A stretch of 64,000 bases of DNA from JAFECT01 sp035551675 (GCA_035551675.1 DASZMV010000088.1:1-64000); one strand, 5' to 3'. Shown: positions 17,213 to 26,446, counted from the first letter of the stretch. The notes: a model not told the origin generated them from the sequence alone. Program-made: numbers and translations.

Positions 17213-19627
17213 ATGTTTGACACTCTGCGCGCGCGCCCGGTGATTTCCGGCGCCTTGACCGCGATCTTCGGCGCCGTGTTCGTGATCCTGGGCGTCTGGC
17301 TCACAGTGCTCGGCGGGTCGGTTTACTACCTGATCGCGGGCCTCGTCCTCGTCGCGTCCGGCGTGATGATCGCGCTCGGGCGGCGCGAAGGGCTGTGGCT
17401 CTACGGGCTCGCGTTCGTCGGCACCATCCTTTGGGCGCTGTGGGAGGTCGGACTGGACGGCTGGCGGTTGATGCCGCGAGTGTTCGGGCCGGCGCTGTGG
17501 GGTGTCTGGCTGTGCCTGCCGCCGGTCGCGGGAAAGCTCGCTCGGCCGGGCGATGACACGCGACGGCTGGCCCTGCCGCTCGTCGGCGCGGCGGCCTGCG
17601 CGATCGCGGCGATCGCGGTCATCGCGCTGGGCTATCGCATCACCGCCCTGCGTTTCGAGCATCCCGCGCCCGTTCCTGCGGCGGGAACGGCGACGCCCAG
17701 CGACACGCTGGTGGGCGATAGCGACTGGATTTACTACGGCCGCACGGCTTCCGGCGACCGCTTCTCGCCGCTGACCCAGATTACGCCGGCGAACGTCTCG
17801 GGGCTGAAGGAGGCGTGGCGGATGCGCACCGGCGACATGCCGAAGCCGGGCGAGAACTCCAAGGGCCACGAATTTAATTTCGAGGCGACCCCGATCAAGG
17901 TCGGCGACGCGCTCTATTTCTGCACGCCGCATCGCGAGGTGTTCGCGGTCGATTCGATTACCGGCAAGACGTTGTGGCGGTTCAAGCCGGACAACAACAC
18001 CCACGCCAACGTCTACCTCGCCTGCCGCGGCGTGGCCTACTGGAAGACGGCGGGCGCGAGCGGGCCCTGTGCCGAACGGATCATCTCGACCACCGGCGAC
18101 ACGCGCATGTTCGCTCTCGACGCGCGCACCGGCGCCCTGTGCGCCGACTTCGGCGCCGGCGGCTATGTGAATCTGCGCGACAACATGGGGCCGACGCCAC
18201 CGGGGTTCCACTTCATCACCTCTCAGCCGCTGGTGATGAACGGGCGCGTGATGTTTTCCGGCTGGGTCTACGACAACCAGACCGAGGACGAGCCGTCGGG
18301 CGTGATCAAGGCGCTCGATCCGGTCAGCGGCAAGACGGTGTGGGCGTGGGACATGGGACGCGCCGATCCGACAGCGCCCCTGAAGCCGGGCGAGCTCTAC
18401 ACCCGCGGCACGTCCAACGGTTGGGGGACCTATACCGCCGACCCTGCGCTGAACCTGGTCTATGTGCCGCTGGGCAATCCGACGCCCGACTATTTCGGCG
18501 GCTACCGCCGTCCGTTCGACGAGCGCTATTCCTCCACCCTGGTCGCGCTCGACATCGGCACGGGAAAAGAGCGCTGGCATTTCCAGACGGTGCACCACGA
18601 CCTGTGGGACTTCGACCTCCCGATCGGACCGTCGCTGGTCGACCTGCCCGGGCCGGGCGGCGCGGTGATTCCCGCCCTGGTGCAGACGACGAAACAGGGC
18701 CAGCTGTTTTTGCTCGACCGCCGCGACGGCCATCCGCTGGCGCAGGTCAGCGAGACGCCGGTCACCGTGGGTAAGATTCCCGGCGAACGCTATTCGCCGA
18801 CACAGCCGATGTCGGTAGGCATGCCCTCCCTGACGCCGCCGAAGCTGACCGAGCGCGACATGTGGGGCGCGACGCCGTTCGATCAGCTGATGTGCCGTAT
18901 CGCCTACCGCAAGATGGACTACGACGGCCTGTTCACGCCGCCGTCGCAACGCGGCAACATCGGCTATCCGGCCTTCGACGGCGTGGTCGACTGGTACGGC
19001 GCCACGATCGATCCGGACCGCAAGCTGCTGATCGCCGACAGCAGCTATATCCCCTTCACCTATAAGCTGGTGCCGCACCAGGTCGCGCTGAACAAGAAGA
19101 TGATCAAGCCGTGGGCGGGTTGGTCTCAACCCTATCCGACGGGCGGCAAGTTCACGGTCAATCCACAGTACGGCACGCCGTTCGCCGCCGTCATCAAGCC
19201 GTTCCTTAACGTCCTGCAGGTGCCGTGCAACGCGCCGCCGTGGGGCAAGATGACCGCCATCGACCTGGTTACGCACAAAGTCGTGTGGCGCCGGCCGATG
19301 GGATCGACCTGGGGCACGGGGCCGTTCGGCCTACACCTGCCGGTTGGTCTGCCCACCGGCATCTTCACCATGGGCGGCAGCGTGGTCACTCGCAGCGGCT
19401 TGGTGTTTGCGAGCGGAACGGCGGACCAGACGCTGCGCGCGGTGGACGAGCGCACCGGCAAGGTGCTGTGGCATGTGCGCCTGCCCGCGGGCGGCAATGC
19501 CAACCCGATGACCTATGCGGGTCGCGACGGACGCCAGTACGTGGTCATCGCCGCGGGAGGCCACGGTGGACTGAAGACCAAGCCGGGCGACTATGTGGTG
19601 GCCTACGCCCTGCCGGCGCGCCGCTAA
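17213..19627 (+). CDS. gcd: Membrane-bound PQQ-dependent glucose dehydrogenase (quinoprotein)
   Basis: 804 residues from ATG at 17213. Five membrane helices fill residues ~8-150 (GALTAIFGAVFVILGVWL, YYLIAGLVLVASGVMIAL and further), as in Gcd, which oxidises aldoses in the periplasm and passes electrons to ubiquinone. The beta-propeller follows: DWIYYGRTASGDRFSPLTQI, TGKTLWRFKPD, GSPGGAV-like turns, FQTVHHDLWDFDLP with PQQ-site wording, TKQGQLFLLDR, and a C-terminal repeat TGKVLWHVRLPAG. The length agrees with Gcd (~800). PQQ synthesis genes are not in the window. A weak EcfG-like box lies upstream. Confidence 0.88.
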   Translation: MFDTLRARPVISGALTAIFGAVFVILGVWLTVLGGSVYYLIAGLVLVASGVMIALGRREGLWLYGLAFVGTILWALWEVGLDGWRLMPRVFGPALWGVWLCLPPVAGKLARPGDDTRRLALPLVGAAACAIAAIAVIALGYRITALRFEHPAPVPAAGTATPSDTLVGDSDWIYYGRTASGDRFSPLTQITPANVSGLKEAWRMRTGDMPKPGENSKGHEFNFEATPIKVGDALYFCTPHREVFAVDSITGKTLWRFKPDNNTHANVYLACRGVAYWKTAGASGPCAERIISTTGDTRMFALDARTGALCADFGAGGYVNLRDNMGPTPPGFHFITSQPLVMNGRVMFSGWVYDNQTEDEPSGVIKALDPVSGKTVWAWDMGRADPTAPLKPGELYTRGTSNGWGTYTADPALNLVYVPLGNPTPDYFGGYRRPFDERYSSTLVALDIGTGKERWHFQTVHHDLWDFDLPIGPSLVDLPGPGGAVIPALVQTTKQGQLFLLDRRDGHPLAQVSETPVTVGKIPGERYSPTQPMSVGMPSLTPPKLTERDMWGATPFDQLMCRIAYRKMDYDGLFTPPSQRGNIGYPAFDGVVDWYGATIDPDRKLLIADSSYIPFTYKLVPHQVALNKKMIKPWAGWSQPYPTGGKFTVNPQYGTPFAAVIKPFLNVLQVPCNAPPWGKMTAIDLVTHKVVWRRPMGSTWGTGPFGLHLPVGLPTGIFTMGGSVVTRSGLVFASGTADQTLRAVDERTGKVLWHVRLPAGGNANPMTYAGRDGRQYVVIAAGGHGGLKTKPGDYVVAYALPARR

Positions 19628-19655
19628 CCAATGGGTCGCGAGGTGTGCGGGCGAC

Positions 19656-21011
19656 TCATTGCTTGCGGCGGCGGACGATCTCGGCATTGCCGTAGTGCGC
19701 GCCGATGCGGCCGGTGCGGATGAAATCGGCCATCATCTGGAAATAGCCGGGCGCAAAACGCGTCGAGACCCGCTCGCCCTTGTCGTCGAGTTCGTAGAGC
19801 GTCATGCCGTGCTCGGCGCCCGGATAGACCGCCAGCGAATAAGGCTTGCCCTGCGCGATCAGGCCGCGGATGCGCTTTGCGGTCTCTGCACTCGGGGCGT
19901 CCAGGTCGTCGCTGCCGAGCACCCAGAGCTGCGGCGTGGTCGAGGCGCGCAGGATCGGCATGGGCTGGTAGTGGAAGGGCGTGGTGTCGACGCCGAACTT
20001 TTTAGCCGCGGCTTCGATCTGCGCCTTGTCGAGCGGCAGAACCATGAACAGGAAATCGCCGTGCACGTCCTTGTACCAGGGTTCCGACTTGTACTTCCGG
20101 CGCAGCGCATCGAAGGTCTCGTAGCCGTCTTTGCCCAGGGTTTCGACCACGTGCTCGCCCGCACGCGCCAGCTCCAGCGCCTTACGCGTATCCGCCGCGG
20201 AGTGATGATGGAAATGCATGTCGAGGGCGACGCTTTCCTGGTCTTCCTCCATAACCGTGACCGCCAGGCCGAAGCTGATGATCGCGAAGTCCACGGGCGC
20301 GCGGCGCGCGGCGAGAGGAACCACCCACCCGCCCTCGCTGCCGCCCTGGTAGCCGACCCGGCCGGCGCGCGATCCCGCCAGCTTGCGCGCCTGCTCCATC
20401 GCCCGCACTGCGTCCTTGGCGAGGGTCGTGAAGTCCTGGGTGTAGGCGCCGCCCGATACGCCGGTGCCGCGCTTGTCGTAGACGAAGGCGCCGATGCCCT
20501 GGGCCGGGAACATCCGCTGCAACGCGTAGAACTCCAGGGCTGAATCGAATTCCGAGCCGTGGATCAGGATCACTACCGGGACCTTGCCCGAGCCCAATGG
20601 CATCACCAGCCGGCCGGCGAGCTTCACCCCGCCCTCGCCGTCGAACGTCGTCTCGGTCACATCGAATGCGATCCGCTTGCCGGTCAGTTTGCCAAAGTCA
20701 ATCTCGCCCTTCGCACAATCCGAGAACGAAACCGCGCGTCCATCGGGCCGGTCCGTCCAGCCATAGGTGCTGGTCCAGGCGCCGTCCTTCTGCGGATGCA
20801 GCCGGCCCGTCTCGCCGTTCCAGAGACGCCAGCGCAGCGTATCGCCGTCGGACGGCGCAACGTCGACCACGCTACCGTCGGCGAGGCGATAGGCGCCGAC
20901 ATGGCAATCCTGAGCGTCCCCGGCGAAGGCCGCGGACGGTCCCAGAAGAAGCGCCGCCAACACGGCGGCCAGACGGAAGAACGGTCGTATGCGCAAGCTC
21001 TGTTCCTTCAA
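19656..21011 (-). CDS. Secreted alpha/beta hydrolase
   Basis: 451 residues with a signal peptide (RPFFRLAAVLAALLLGPSAAFA, cleavage near residue 30). The N-terminal ~110 residues form a beta-rich extra domain. The hydrolase fold follows: oxyanion-side HG in ILIHGSEFDS, the nucleophile Ser in GYQGGSEGGW (about residue 228), and the acid/His pair near LWVLGSDDLDAPS and AVYPGAEHGM. It resembles the dienelactone hydrolase/S9-like lipoprotein esterases of the envelope. The substrate is unknown. It is convergent with the PQQ dehydrogenase (28 bases between stops). Confidence 0.8.
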   Translation of the reverse strand: MKEQSLRIRPFFRLAAVLAALLLGPSAAFAGDAQDCHVGAYRLADGSVVDVAPSDGDTLRWRLWNGETGRLHPQKDGAWTSTYGWTDRPDGRAVSFSDCAKGEIDFGKLTGKRIAFDVTETTFDGEGGVKLAGRLVMPLGSGKVPVVILIHGSEFDSALEFYALQRMFPAQGIGAFVYDKRGTGVSGGAYTQDFTTLAKDAVRAMEQARKLAGSRAGRVGYQGGSEGGWVVPLAARRAPVDFAIISFGLAVTVMEEDQESVALDMHFHHHSAADTRKALELARAGEHVVETLGKDGYETFDALRRKYKSEPWYKDVHGDFLFMVLPLDKAQIEAAAKKFGVDTTPFHYQPMPILRASTTPQLWVLGSDDLDAPSAETAKRIRGLIAQGKPYSLAVYPGAEHGMTLYELDDKGERVSTRFAPGYFQMMADFIRTGRIGAHYGNAEIVRRRKQ

Positions 21012-21155
21012 AGTCGCTGGCTACTCTGCAGCGGCGGTCGTGAATCGTCCGCTTGCCGGCGGCAATAACTGACCGCCGATGTATTGTACGGAACGCCAAT
21101 CGCTCTGGCTTGAATGGACTTGCACTTGATCAGGCGATCGAAGACCGGCCCGACC

Positions 21156-21866
21156 TCAATCGGTTTGGCCGGTTTTGACCGAGGCGCGCCAGGCGGAAGG
21201 CGGCGCTCCGGTGAACGCGCGGATGCTTCGGCTGAGATGCGCCAGGTCCGCGAAGCCGAACTCATGCGCGATCGCCGTCAGGGTCCGTCTGGACCGAACG
21301 ATCTCTTGCCACGCGCGCCGCGATCTCGCCTCCAGCCGGTAGCGCTTTGGCGACGCGCCGAAGTAACGGCGGAAACCGCGTGACAGCGCCTCGGGCCGAA
21401 CGCCCGCCCGCGCGGCCCAGTCCTGCAGCGACAAGGGCTCCTCACGCCTCAGAGCCGTCGAGAGTCCATGCGTCCAATGCGGATTGGTCGCCGGCGCCGG
21501 GCGCATATTGCACGCCAGCGTCTCCATGGCGGCCTTCGGGTCGCGTTCCGCGATGCGGACCAGTTCGTCGGGATCGCCGATGCGAAAATGTCCTTCGATA
21601 TCATCGTGGATCCACTCCAACCGCAGGAGCTGGATTTTGCGCGCACCGCCTTGTCCGTAGTCGCAGTGGCAGTCGAACCGGCCATGCAACAGCACGTCGC
21701 CAGGCTCCGCAGGCATCAGGCCCGAAAAACTCGCCTCGGTGAACTTCCCGGACAAGACGACGGAAGCGTAACCATGACGATGGCGATGACGCGGGAGCAC
21801 CGCATCGGCGGTGAATTCATCTATGCCCGCAGGGGGCGGGACGTGGTCGTTGTGGTGGGCCGGCAC
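21156..21866 (-). CDS. AraC family transcriptional regulator
   Basis: 236 residues. The N-terminal part (about 10-110) is a cupin-like effector domain (HRHRHGYASVVLSGKF, EPGDVLLHGRFDCHCD). The C-terminal ~100 residues carry two helix-turn-helix motifs typical of AraC/XylS (LSLQDWAARAGVRPEALSRG, RRYFGASPKRYRLEARSRRA, ILTAIAHEFGFADLAHLSRS-like wording). It probably regulates the neighbouring secreted hydrolase gene, which starts 145 bases away on the same strand, but no binding site could be defined. Confidence 0.82.
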   Translation of the reverse strand: MPAHHNDHVPPPAGIDEFTADAVLPRHRHRHGYASVVLSGKFTEASFSGLMPAEPGDVLLHGRFDCHCDYGQGGARKIQLLRLEWIHDDIEGHFRIGDPDELVRIAERDPKAAMETLACNMRPAPATNPHWTHGLSTALRREEPLSLQDWAARAGVRPEALSRGFRRYFGASPKRYRLEARSRRAWQEIVRSRRTLTAIAHEFGFADLAHLSRSIRAFTGAPPSAWRASVKTGQTD

Positions 21867-21948
21867 GGTCGAACGCTATCATCTCCCCGTCAGCCCGAAC
21901 ACGTCGGTCACGACACAAGGATGGCAGTCCGTTGATTTGCCGGAAAAA

Positions 21949-22025
21949 TGGCGCGCCCGAAGAGATTCGAACTCCTGACCCCCAGATTCGTAGTCTGGTG
22001 CTCTATCCAGCTGAGCTACGGGCGC
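21949..22025 (-). tRNA. tRNA-Arg (anticodon ACG)
   Basis: 77 nucleotides including an encoded CCA. The acceptor stem is GCGCCCG/CGGGCGC, the D arm GCTCAGCTGGATAGAGC, and the anticodon stem CCAGA/TCTGG with loop CTACGAA (anticodon ACG, read as ICG). The T arm is AGGAG-TTCGAAT-CTCTT. All arms pair correctly. Confidence 0.97.
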
Positions 22026-22089
22026 ACGCCGCTTTCGCGAGGGCGCGATACCTAGCGTCGGGACCCCGTCGATGCAAGCGGGGAAAGGC

Positions 22090-23130
22090 CTAGGTCGGCG
22101 CCTCGGCCCCGTTCTGGGCCTTCCAGTCCAAGAGGTCCGATCCCGGCCAGGCGCGCGCCTCGAAGACGCCGCGGGCTATGGCCCGGGCCAGGCAGTCGGC
22201 CGCCAGGGCCCCGATGCGGGCGACCGTCAGGGGACGCGGCTCGGGGGCGGCCCTGCGGGCCGTGGACAGGGCGAAGATCACGTCGCCGTCGAAGGGCGCG
22301 AAGACCGGGCGGACGGCGCGGGCCAGACCCGCCTGGGCCATGATCGCCACCCGCTTCAGCTCGGCAGGGGTAAGGTCGGCGTCGGTGGCGACCACCGCCA
22401 GGGTGGTGTTCTCGCGCGGGCCCGGGTCGAGTTTGGCGTAGGGCCACGCGTCCGGGGCGGCCCACAGCTCCGCTGGGTCGGTGCCGCCGAACTCGCCGTC
22501 GATCTCGAAGGGCGCCGCCCAGAAGGAGCAGCCGTCGGGCCCCACCACCGAGCCGAAACTGTTCACCGCCGCGATCGCCCCGACGCTCAGCCCGTCGGTC
22601 GTCACCACCGAAGCCGAGCCCAGGCCGCCCTTCAGCGTCCCCGCCGCCGCGCCATAACCCGCGCCGGCCGTGCCGAGCGCAAACTCCGGACCCGCCGCCT
22701 TCAGGGCCTCGCGCGCCAGCGCCGCATAGGGCGGTTCGAGCCCCCAGGCTTTGTCGCCGCCGTTGGCGAGGTCGTAGAGGATCGCGCCCGCCACCAGGGG
22801 CGAGGCCGGAACGCCGGCCATCTCGCGCACCCGAAAGCCGCGCCCCGCCGCGCCCAGCGCCGCAGTCACCGCCTCCGGCGCCGCCAGGCCATAGACCGAG
22901 CCGCCCGCCAGGGTGATCGCATCCAGCCGCCCGACCAGATTCTCAGGCTTCAGCGCGTCGGTCTCGCGTGTGCCCGGACCACCGCCCAGCACGGTGCAGC
23001 CGGCGGCGACCAGGCCTTCGGCCAGGATTACAGTGACGCCAGTGCGGGCGGCCACGTCATGGGCCGAGCCCACCGTCAGGCCTTCGACGTCGGTGATCAG
23101 GTTACGCGGGCCGGGGCGGGCTTGGGTCAT
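22090..23130 (-). CDS. P1 family peptidase (DmpA/NylC-like N-terminal nucleophile hydrolase)
   Basis: 346 residues from ATG at 23130 (MTQARPGPRN); an ATG at 23142 in the same frame is equally possible. The family signatures are present: NLITDVEGLTVGSAHD at the start, GGGPGTRETDAL, TLAGGSVYGLAAPEAV, and the self-cleavage region RENTTLAVVATDADLT near residue 255, where cleavage before a Thr creates the nucleophile. Relatives hydrolyse D-aminopeptides or nylon oligomers; the natural substrate here is unknown. There is no signal peptide. Its start faces recR, from which it is divergent, with hairpin D1 between them. Confidence 0.88.
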   Translation of the reverse strand: MTQARPGPRNLITDVEGLTVGSAHDVAARTGVTVILAEGLVAAGCTVLGGGPGTRETDALKPENLVGRLDAITLAGGSVYGLAAPEAVTAALGAAGRGFRVREMAGVPASPLVAGAILYDLANGGDKAWGLEPPYAALAREALKAAGPEFALGTAGAGYGAAAGTLKGGLGSASVVTTDGLSVGAIAAVNSFGSVVGPDGCSFWAAPFEIDGEFGGTDPAELWAAPDAWPYAKLDPGPRENTTLAVVATDADLTPAELKRVAIMAQAGLARAVRPVFAPFDGDVIFALSTARRAAPEPRPLTVARIGALAADCLARAIARGVFEARAWPGSDLLDWKAQNGAEAPT

Positions 23131-23231
23131 GACTGCGGGCATGGCGGTCTTCTGCCCTGATCCGCCGCGTCGCAGAAGCCTTGCGCTCGCGCCCAGCGAC
23201 CGCACCTTAGGAGAGCCCAAGTTTTTAAGTT

Positions 23232-23280
23232 GAGCGCGTTGTCGCCGCAAAACCGGTATCCACTTTTGCGCAACGCGCTC
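23232..23280. repeat. Family D palindromic hairpin (copy 1), before recR
   Basis: Outer stem GAGCGCGTTG/CAACGCGCTC (perfect 10 bp), inner stem CGCAAAA/TTTTGCG (perfect 7 bp), loop CCGGTATCCAC. It ends 11 bases before the GTG of recR, so it overlaps the ribosome-binding area. Copies 2 and 3 are at 52791 and 56504. Confidence 0.8.
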
Positions 23281-23291
23281 GGGAGAATCAC

Positions 23292-23894
23292 GTGGCGTCC
23301 TCCGCCGGACCGGAAATCGAGCGCCTGATCGGGCTCCTGGCCAAGCTGCCGGGCATGGGTCCCCGGTCGGCCCGCCGCGCGGCCCTGGCCCTGCTGAAAA
23401 AGCGCGACCAGCTCTTGATCCCCCTCGCCGAGACCATGGCGGAGGCGGCGGAGAAGGTGCGCGCCTGCTCGGTCTGCGGCGCGCCGGACACCCGCGATCC
23501 GTGCTCGATCTGCTCCGACCCGGACCGGGACCCGGCGTTGCTCTGCGTGGTCGAAGAGGCCGGGGCGCTCTGGGCGATGGAGCGGATGGGGGGCTTTCGC
23601 GGGCGCTATCACGTGCTGGGCGGCCTGCTCTCGGCCCTCGACGGCGTCGGCCCCGACGCGCTCCATCTCAACGCCCTGGCCGACCGCGCCCGCGACGGCA
23701 AGGTGCACGAGGTGATCCTGGCCCTGCCGGCCACGGTCGAGGGCCAGACCACCGCCCACTACATCGCCGAACGCCTGCAGCCGGCGGGCGTCGCGGTCAG
23801 CAGCCTGGCCCGCGGCGTGCCGGTAGGCGGCGAACTCGACTGGCTCGACGACGGCACCATCGCCCAAGCGCTGCGGGCGCGGCGACCAGCTTAA
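23292..23894 (+). CDS. recR: Recombination mediator protein RecR
   Basis: 200 residues from GTG at 23292, the normal RecR length. Domain order: helix-hairpin-helix (LAKLPGMGPRSARRAALALL), a zinc finger with four cysteines (CSVCGAPDTRDPCSIC), and a Toprim domain (LLCVVEEAGALWAMERMG ... VILALPATVEGQTTAHYIAE ... SLARGVPVGGELDWLDDGT). It acts with RecF/RecO to load RecA on gapped DNA. In many genomes recR follows dnaX-ybaB; here those two genes are about 30 kb away (54141-56478). Confidence 0.97.
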   Translation: MASSAGPEIERLIGLLAKLPGMGPRSARRAALALLKKRDQLLIPLAETMAEAAEKVRACSVCGAPDTRDPCSICSDPDRDPALLCVVEEAGALWAMERMGGFRGRYHVLGGLLSALDGVGPDALHLNALADRARDGKVHEVILALPATVEGQTTAHYIAERLQPAGVAVSSLARGVPVGGELDWLDDGTIAQALRARRPA

Positions 23895-23965
23895 CAAGGG
23901 CTGGATTAGCTGAACCGTTTCGAACGGAATCCGGCAGAGCTGCCTCGGCGCGCAGCGCCAATTTT

Positions 23966-24046
23966 ACGCAGAGAACGCGGAGGAAGATTGAGCGCTCCGT
24001 GGGCTTCATCACTGTCGGCTCTGCGCTTCTCTGCGGTCTCTTCTTC
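23966..24046. repeat. Imperfect family E-like inverted repeat between recR and rmuC
   Basis: Left arm ACGCAGAGAACGCGGAGGAAG (23966-23987). The right arm is partly its reverse complement (CTCTGCGCTTCTCTGCGGTCTC, 24018-24046). Arms made of short GCAGAGAAC-like units recall the CACGGA elements elsewhere. It is flanked by GGCGC...GCGCC palindromes (near 23948 and 24052) that reappear near 63650. The remainder of the 239-base gap shows no gene. Confidence 0.5.
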
Positions 24047-24133
24047 CAAATGGCGCCTACGGCGCGGTCTGCGCCATCGTCCAAATCCAGAGCCCGCCTT
24101 CCTTGGCCTCCAGAATCCGGCTAAGAACGGAGC

Positions 24134-25351
24134 ATGAACAGTGTTTTGCTCCTGACCGTCACCACCATCGCCTTCGCCCTGGCGTTCGGCGCCGCCTTGC
24201 TCGCGTGGATGAACGAGCGGAACCGGTCAAAGCTTTTGGAGGCCAACGGGGCGGTGTTGGCGGCGCAGGCGCGGGTGGAGGCGGCGGCGCAGGCGCAGGC
24301 GATCGCCGACCAGATGGTCGTGCGCGCGACCGAGACCTTCCAGGCCCAGGACCGCCTGGCGCGTCAGCGGCTGGAGGATCAGCTGAAGCCGGTGGCCGAG
24401 ACGCTCGGCAAGTTCGAAGCGCACGTCAGCGCGCTGGAAAAAACCCGCGCGACCGAGACCGGCGGCTTGAAGGAACAGATCGCCCAGCTGATGGAAGCTT
24501 CCCAGGCGACCCAAGCCGAGGCGCGCAAGCTGTCGTCGGCGCTGCGCCGCGGCGCGGGCGTGCAGGGCCGCTGGGGCGAGCAAGCGTTGCGCAACGTGCT
24601 CGAGGCGGCGGGGATGAACGACCGCTTCGACTTCGACGAACAGGTCTCGGTCGACACCGAGGAGGGCCGGCGGCGTCCCGACTGCACCGTGCGCCTGCCC
24701 GGCGGCGGCGTGTTCGCCATCGACGCCAAGGTCTCGCTGAACGCCTTTCTGGAGGCGCAGGAAGCGGCCGACGACGCGGCGCGCGAAGCGGCGCTGACCC
24801 GCCACGCGCAAAGCATCAAGAGCCACCTGCAGGGCCTGTCGACCAAGGCCTACTGGGACCAGCTGAAAGATCAGACGCCGGACTTCGTCGCCATGTTCGT
24901 GCCCGGCGACGGCTATCTGGCCGCGGCGCTGGATCGCCTGCCCGACCTGATGACCGAAGGCATGGACAAGCGGGTGATCATCGTTACGCCGACGACCCTG
25001 TTCGCGCTGTGCAAGGCGGTGGTCTACGGCTGGCGGGTCGAGGAGCAGGCCAAGAACGCCAACCACATCGCCGAGGTCGGCCGCGAACTCTACAAGCGCC
25101 TCGCCGACATGGGCGTGCACGCCACCCGCGTGGGCAAGGCGCTCGACAGCGCGGTGACCCACTACAACGCCTTCGTGGGCTCGCTGGAGACCCGGGTCCT
25201 GACCCAGGCGCGGCGGTTCGAAGAGCTGGGCGCCGACCACGAGGGCAAGCAACTCGGCGAACCCGAGCCCGTTGAGACGGCGGTGCGGACCCTCACGAAG
25301 CTCACCGCGGAGGAGGACAAGCCCTCGCTGTCCGTCGTCCGCGGAGACTAA
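24134..25351 (+). CDS. rmuC: DNA recombination protein RmuC
   Basis: 405 residues. An N-terminal membrane anchor (about 3-25, LLLTVTTIAFALAFGAALLA) is followed by a coiled coil (about 35-150, rich in Ala, Gln, Glu). The RmuC nuclease-like domain then reads GVQGRWGEQALRNVLEAAGM, RRPDCTVRLPGGGVFAIDAKV with the restriction-enzyme-like D...DAK pair (about residues 180-200), YLAAALDRLPDLM and IIVTPTTLFALCKAVVYGW. It limits inversion-type rearrangements and may cut DNA structures at the membrane. It is followed after 3 bases by the DMT gene, in an apparent run rmuC-DMT-def. Confidence 0.95.
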   Translation: MNSVLLLTVTTIAFALAFGAALLAWMNERNRSKLLEANGAVLAAQARVEAAAQAQAIADQMVVRATETFQAQDRLARQRLEDQLKPVAETLGKFEAHVSALEKTRATETGGLKEQIAQLMEASQATQAEARKLSSALRRGAGVQGRWGEQALRNVLEAAGMNDRFDFDEQVSVDTEEGRRRPDCTVRLPGGGVFAIDAKVSLNAFLEAQEAADDAAREAALTRHAQSIKSHLQGLSTKAYWDQLKDQTPDFVAMFVPGDGYLAAALDRLPDLMTEGMDKRVIIVTPTTLFALCKAVVYGWRVEEQAKNANHIAEVGRELYKRLADMGVHATRVGKALDSAVTHYNAFVGSLETRVLTQARRFEELGADHEGKQLGEPEPVETAVRTLTKLTAEEDKPSLSVVRGD

Positions 25352-25354
25352 GCC

Positions 25355-25708
25355 GTGCGCCTGCTGCCGATCCTGCTCCTGGTCTGCTCCAACGTGTTCA
25401 TGACTGTCGCCTGGTACGGGCACCTGAAGTTCACCAGCCGGCCGCTGTGGCTGGTGGTGGTGGCGAGCTGGGCCATCGCCTTCTGTGAATATTGCTTCGC
25501 GGTGCCGGCCAACCGGATCGGCTTCGAGCACGGCTACAGCCTGGGCCAGCTGAAGGTGATCCAGGAGGTGGTGACCCTGGTCGTCTTCGCCGTCTTCGCC
25601 GCCGTGGTCATGGGCGAGAAGCTGAAGTGGAACCATGCGGCGGCCTTCGTCTGCCTGGTGGCGGCGGTGGGTTTTGTCTTCTTCGACAAGCTGAAAGCGG
25701 CGGTGTGA
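25355..25708 (+). CDS. DMT family membrane protein (DUF486)
   Basis: 117 residues from GTG at 25355. Four membrane helices span almost the whole protein (LLPILLLVCSNVFMTVAWYG, LWLVVVASWAIAFCEYCFAV, VVTLVVFAVFAAVVMGEKL, AAFVCLVAAVGFVFF). The wording CEYCFAVPANRIG and LKVIQEVVTLVVF is typical of the DUF486 small multidrug-like family. The transported substance is unknown. The gene begins 3 bases after the rmuC stop. Confidence 0.88.
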   Translation: MRLLPILLLVCSNVFMTVAWYGHLKFTSRPLWLVVVASWAIAFCEYCFAVPANRIGFEHGYSLGQLKVIQEVVTLVVFAVFAAVVMGEKLKWNHAAAFVCLVAAVGFVFFDKLKAAV

Positions 25709-25768
25709 CGCTCCCCAGCCAGGGGTTGAAGCCTTGACCGGAAAAGGGTCGGCCACTACCTCGGGCGC

Positions 25769-26284
25769 ATGGCTCTGCGCGAAATCCTGACCGTCCCCAA
25801 CCCGATCCTGAAGAAGGTCTCCACGCCCGTGGAACGGGTCGACGACGCCTTGCGCACGCTGATGGACGACATGCTGGAGACCATGTACGCGGCGCCCGGC
25901 ATCGGGCTGGCGGCCATCCAGGTCGGCGAACCGGTGCGCATCATCGTCATGGACCTGGCCCGCGAAGGCGAGGAGCCGCAGCCCCGCCATTTCGTCAATC
26001 CGGAGATCATCTGGCGCTCGGACGAAACCGCGGTGCAGGAAGAGGGTTGCCTGTCGGTGCCGGAGATCTACGACGAGGTGGAGCGCTCGGAACGCGTGCG
26101 CCTGCGCTACCTGAACTACGCCGGCGAACAGGTCGAGGAAGACGCCGAGGGCCTGTTCTCGGTCTGCATCCAGCACGAGATGGACCACCTCGAAGGCGTC
26201 CTCTTTATCGACCACCTCTCGCGCCTGAAGCGCGAACGCGCGGTGGCCAAGGTGAAGAAACTGAAACGCGACGAAGCGGCGTAG
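25769..26284 (+). CDS. def: Peptide deformylase
   Basis: 171 residues. The three hallmark motifs are present: GIGLAAIQVG (about 45-54), EEGCLSVP with the metal-binding Cys (about 92-99), and QHEMDHLEG with two metal-binding His and the catalytic Glu (about 134-142). It removes the formyl group from nascent proteins. It stands just upstream of fmt and truA, the usual translation-processing cluster, but a family E element separates it from fmt. Confidence 0.97.
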   Translation: MALREILTVPNPILKKVSTPVERVDDALRTLMDDMLETMYAAPGIGLAAIQVGEPVRIIVMDLAREGEEPQPRHFVNPEIIWRSDETAVQEEGCLSVPEIYDEVERSERVRLRYLNYAGEQVEEDAEGLFSVCIQHEMDHLEGVLFIDHLSRLKRERAVAKVKKLKRDEAA

Positions 26285-26289
26285 GCGCA

Positions 26290-26446
26290 AGAAAGAGAGT
26301 CCACGGACCCACACGGAAACACACGGATGCGTGGCGTTTCCGTGGATGAATGCCCTGCGCGAAGCGCCTTCAAATAGGCTGCGCCTGCAGCGCAAGGAAC
26401 TAGCTTTTTTCCGTGTGTGTCTGTGTGGGTCCGTGGACTCTCTTCC
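26290..26446. repeat. Family E element (copy 2) between def and fmt
   Basis: The left arm (26291-26328; AGAGAGTCCACGGACCCACACGG...) is answered by its reverse complement at 26409-26445 (TCCGTGTGTGTCTGTGTGGG...). The arms are ~36 bp made of repeated CACACGGA-like units. The ~80-base centre carries small GC palindromes (GCGCGAAGCGC, CTGCGCCTGCAGCGCAAG). It can fold into one large hairpin and probably ends def transcription. Confidence 0.8.

Noticed and set aside
21949..22025. tRNA-Arg as an integration site for a nearby island
   Set aside because: No integrase gene and no repeated tRNA 3' end were seen in the flanking several kilobases.
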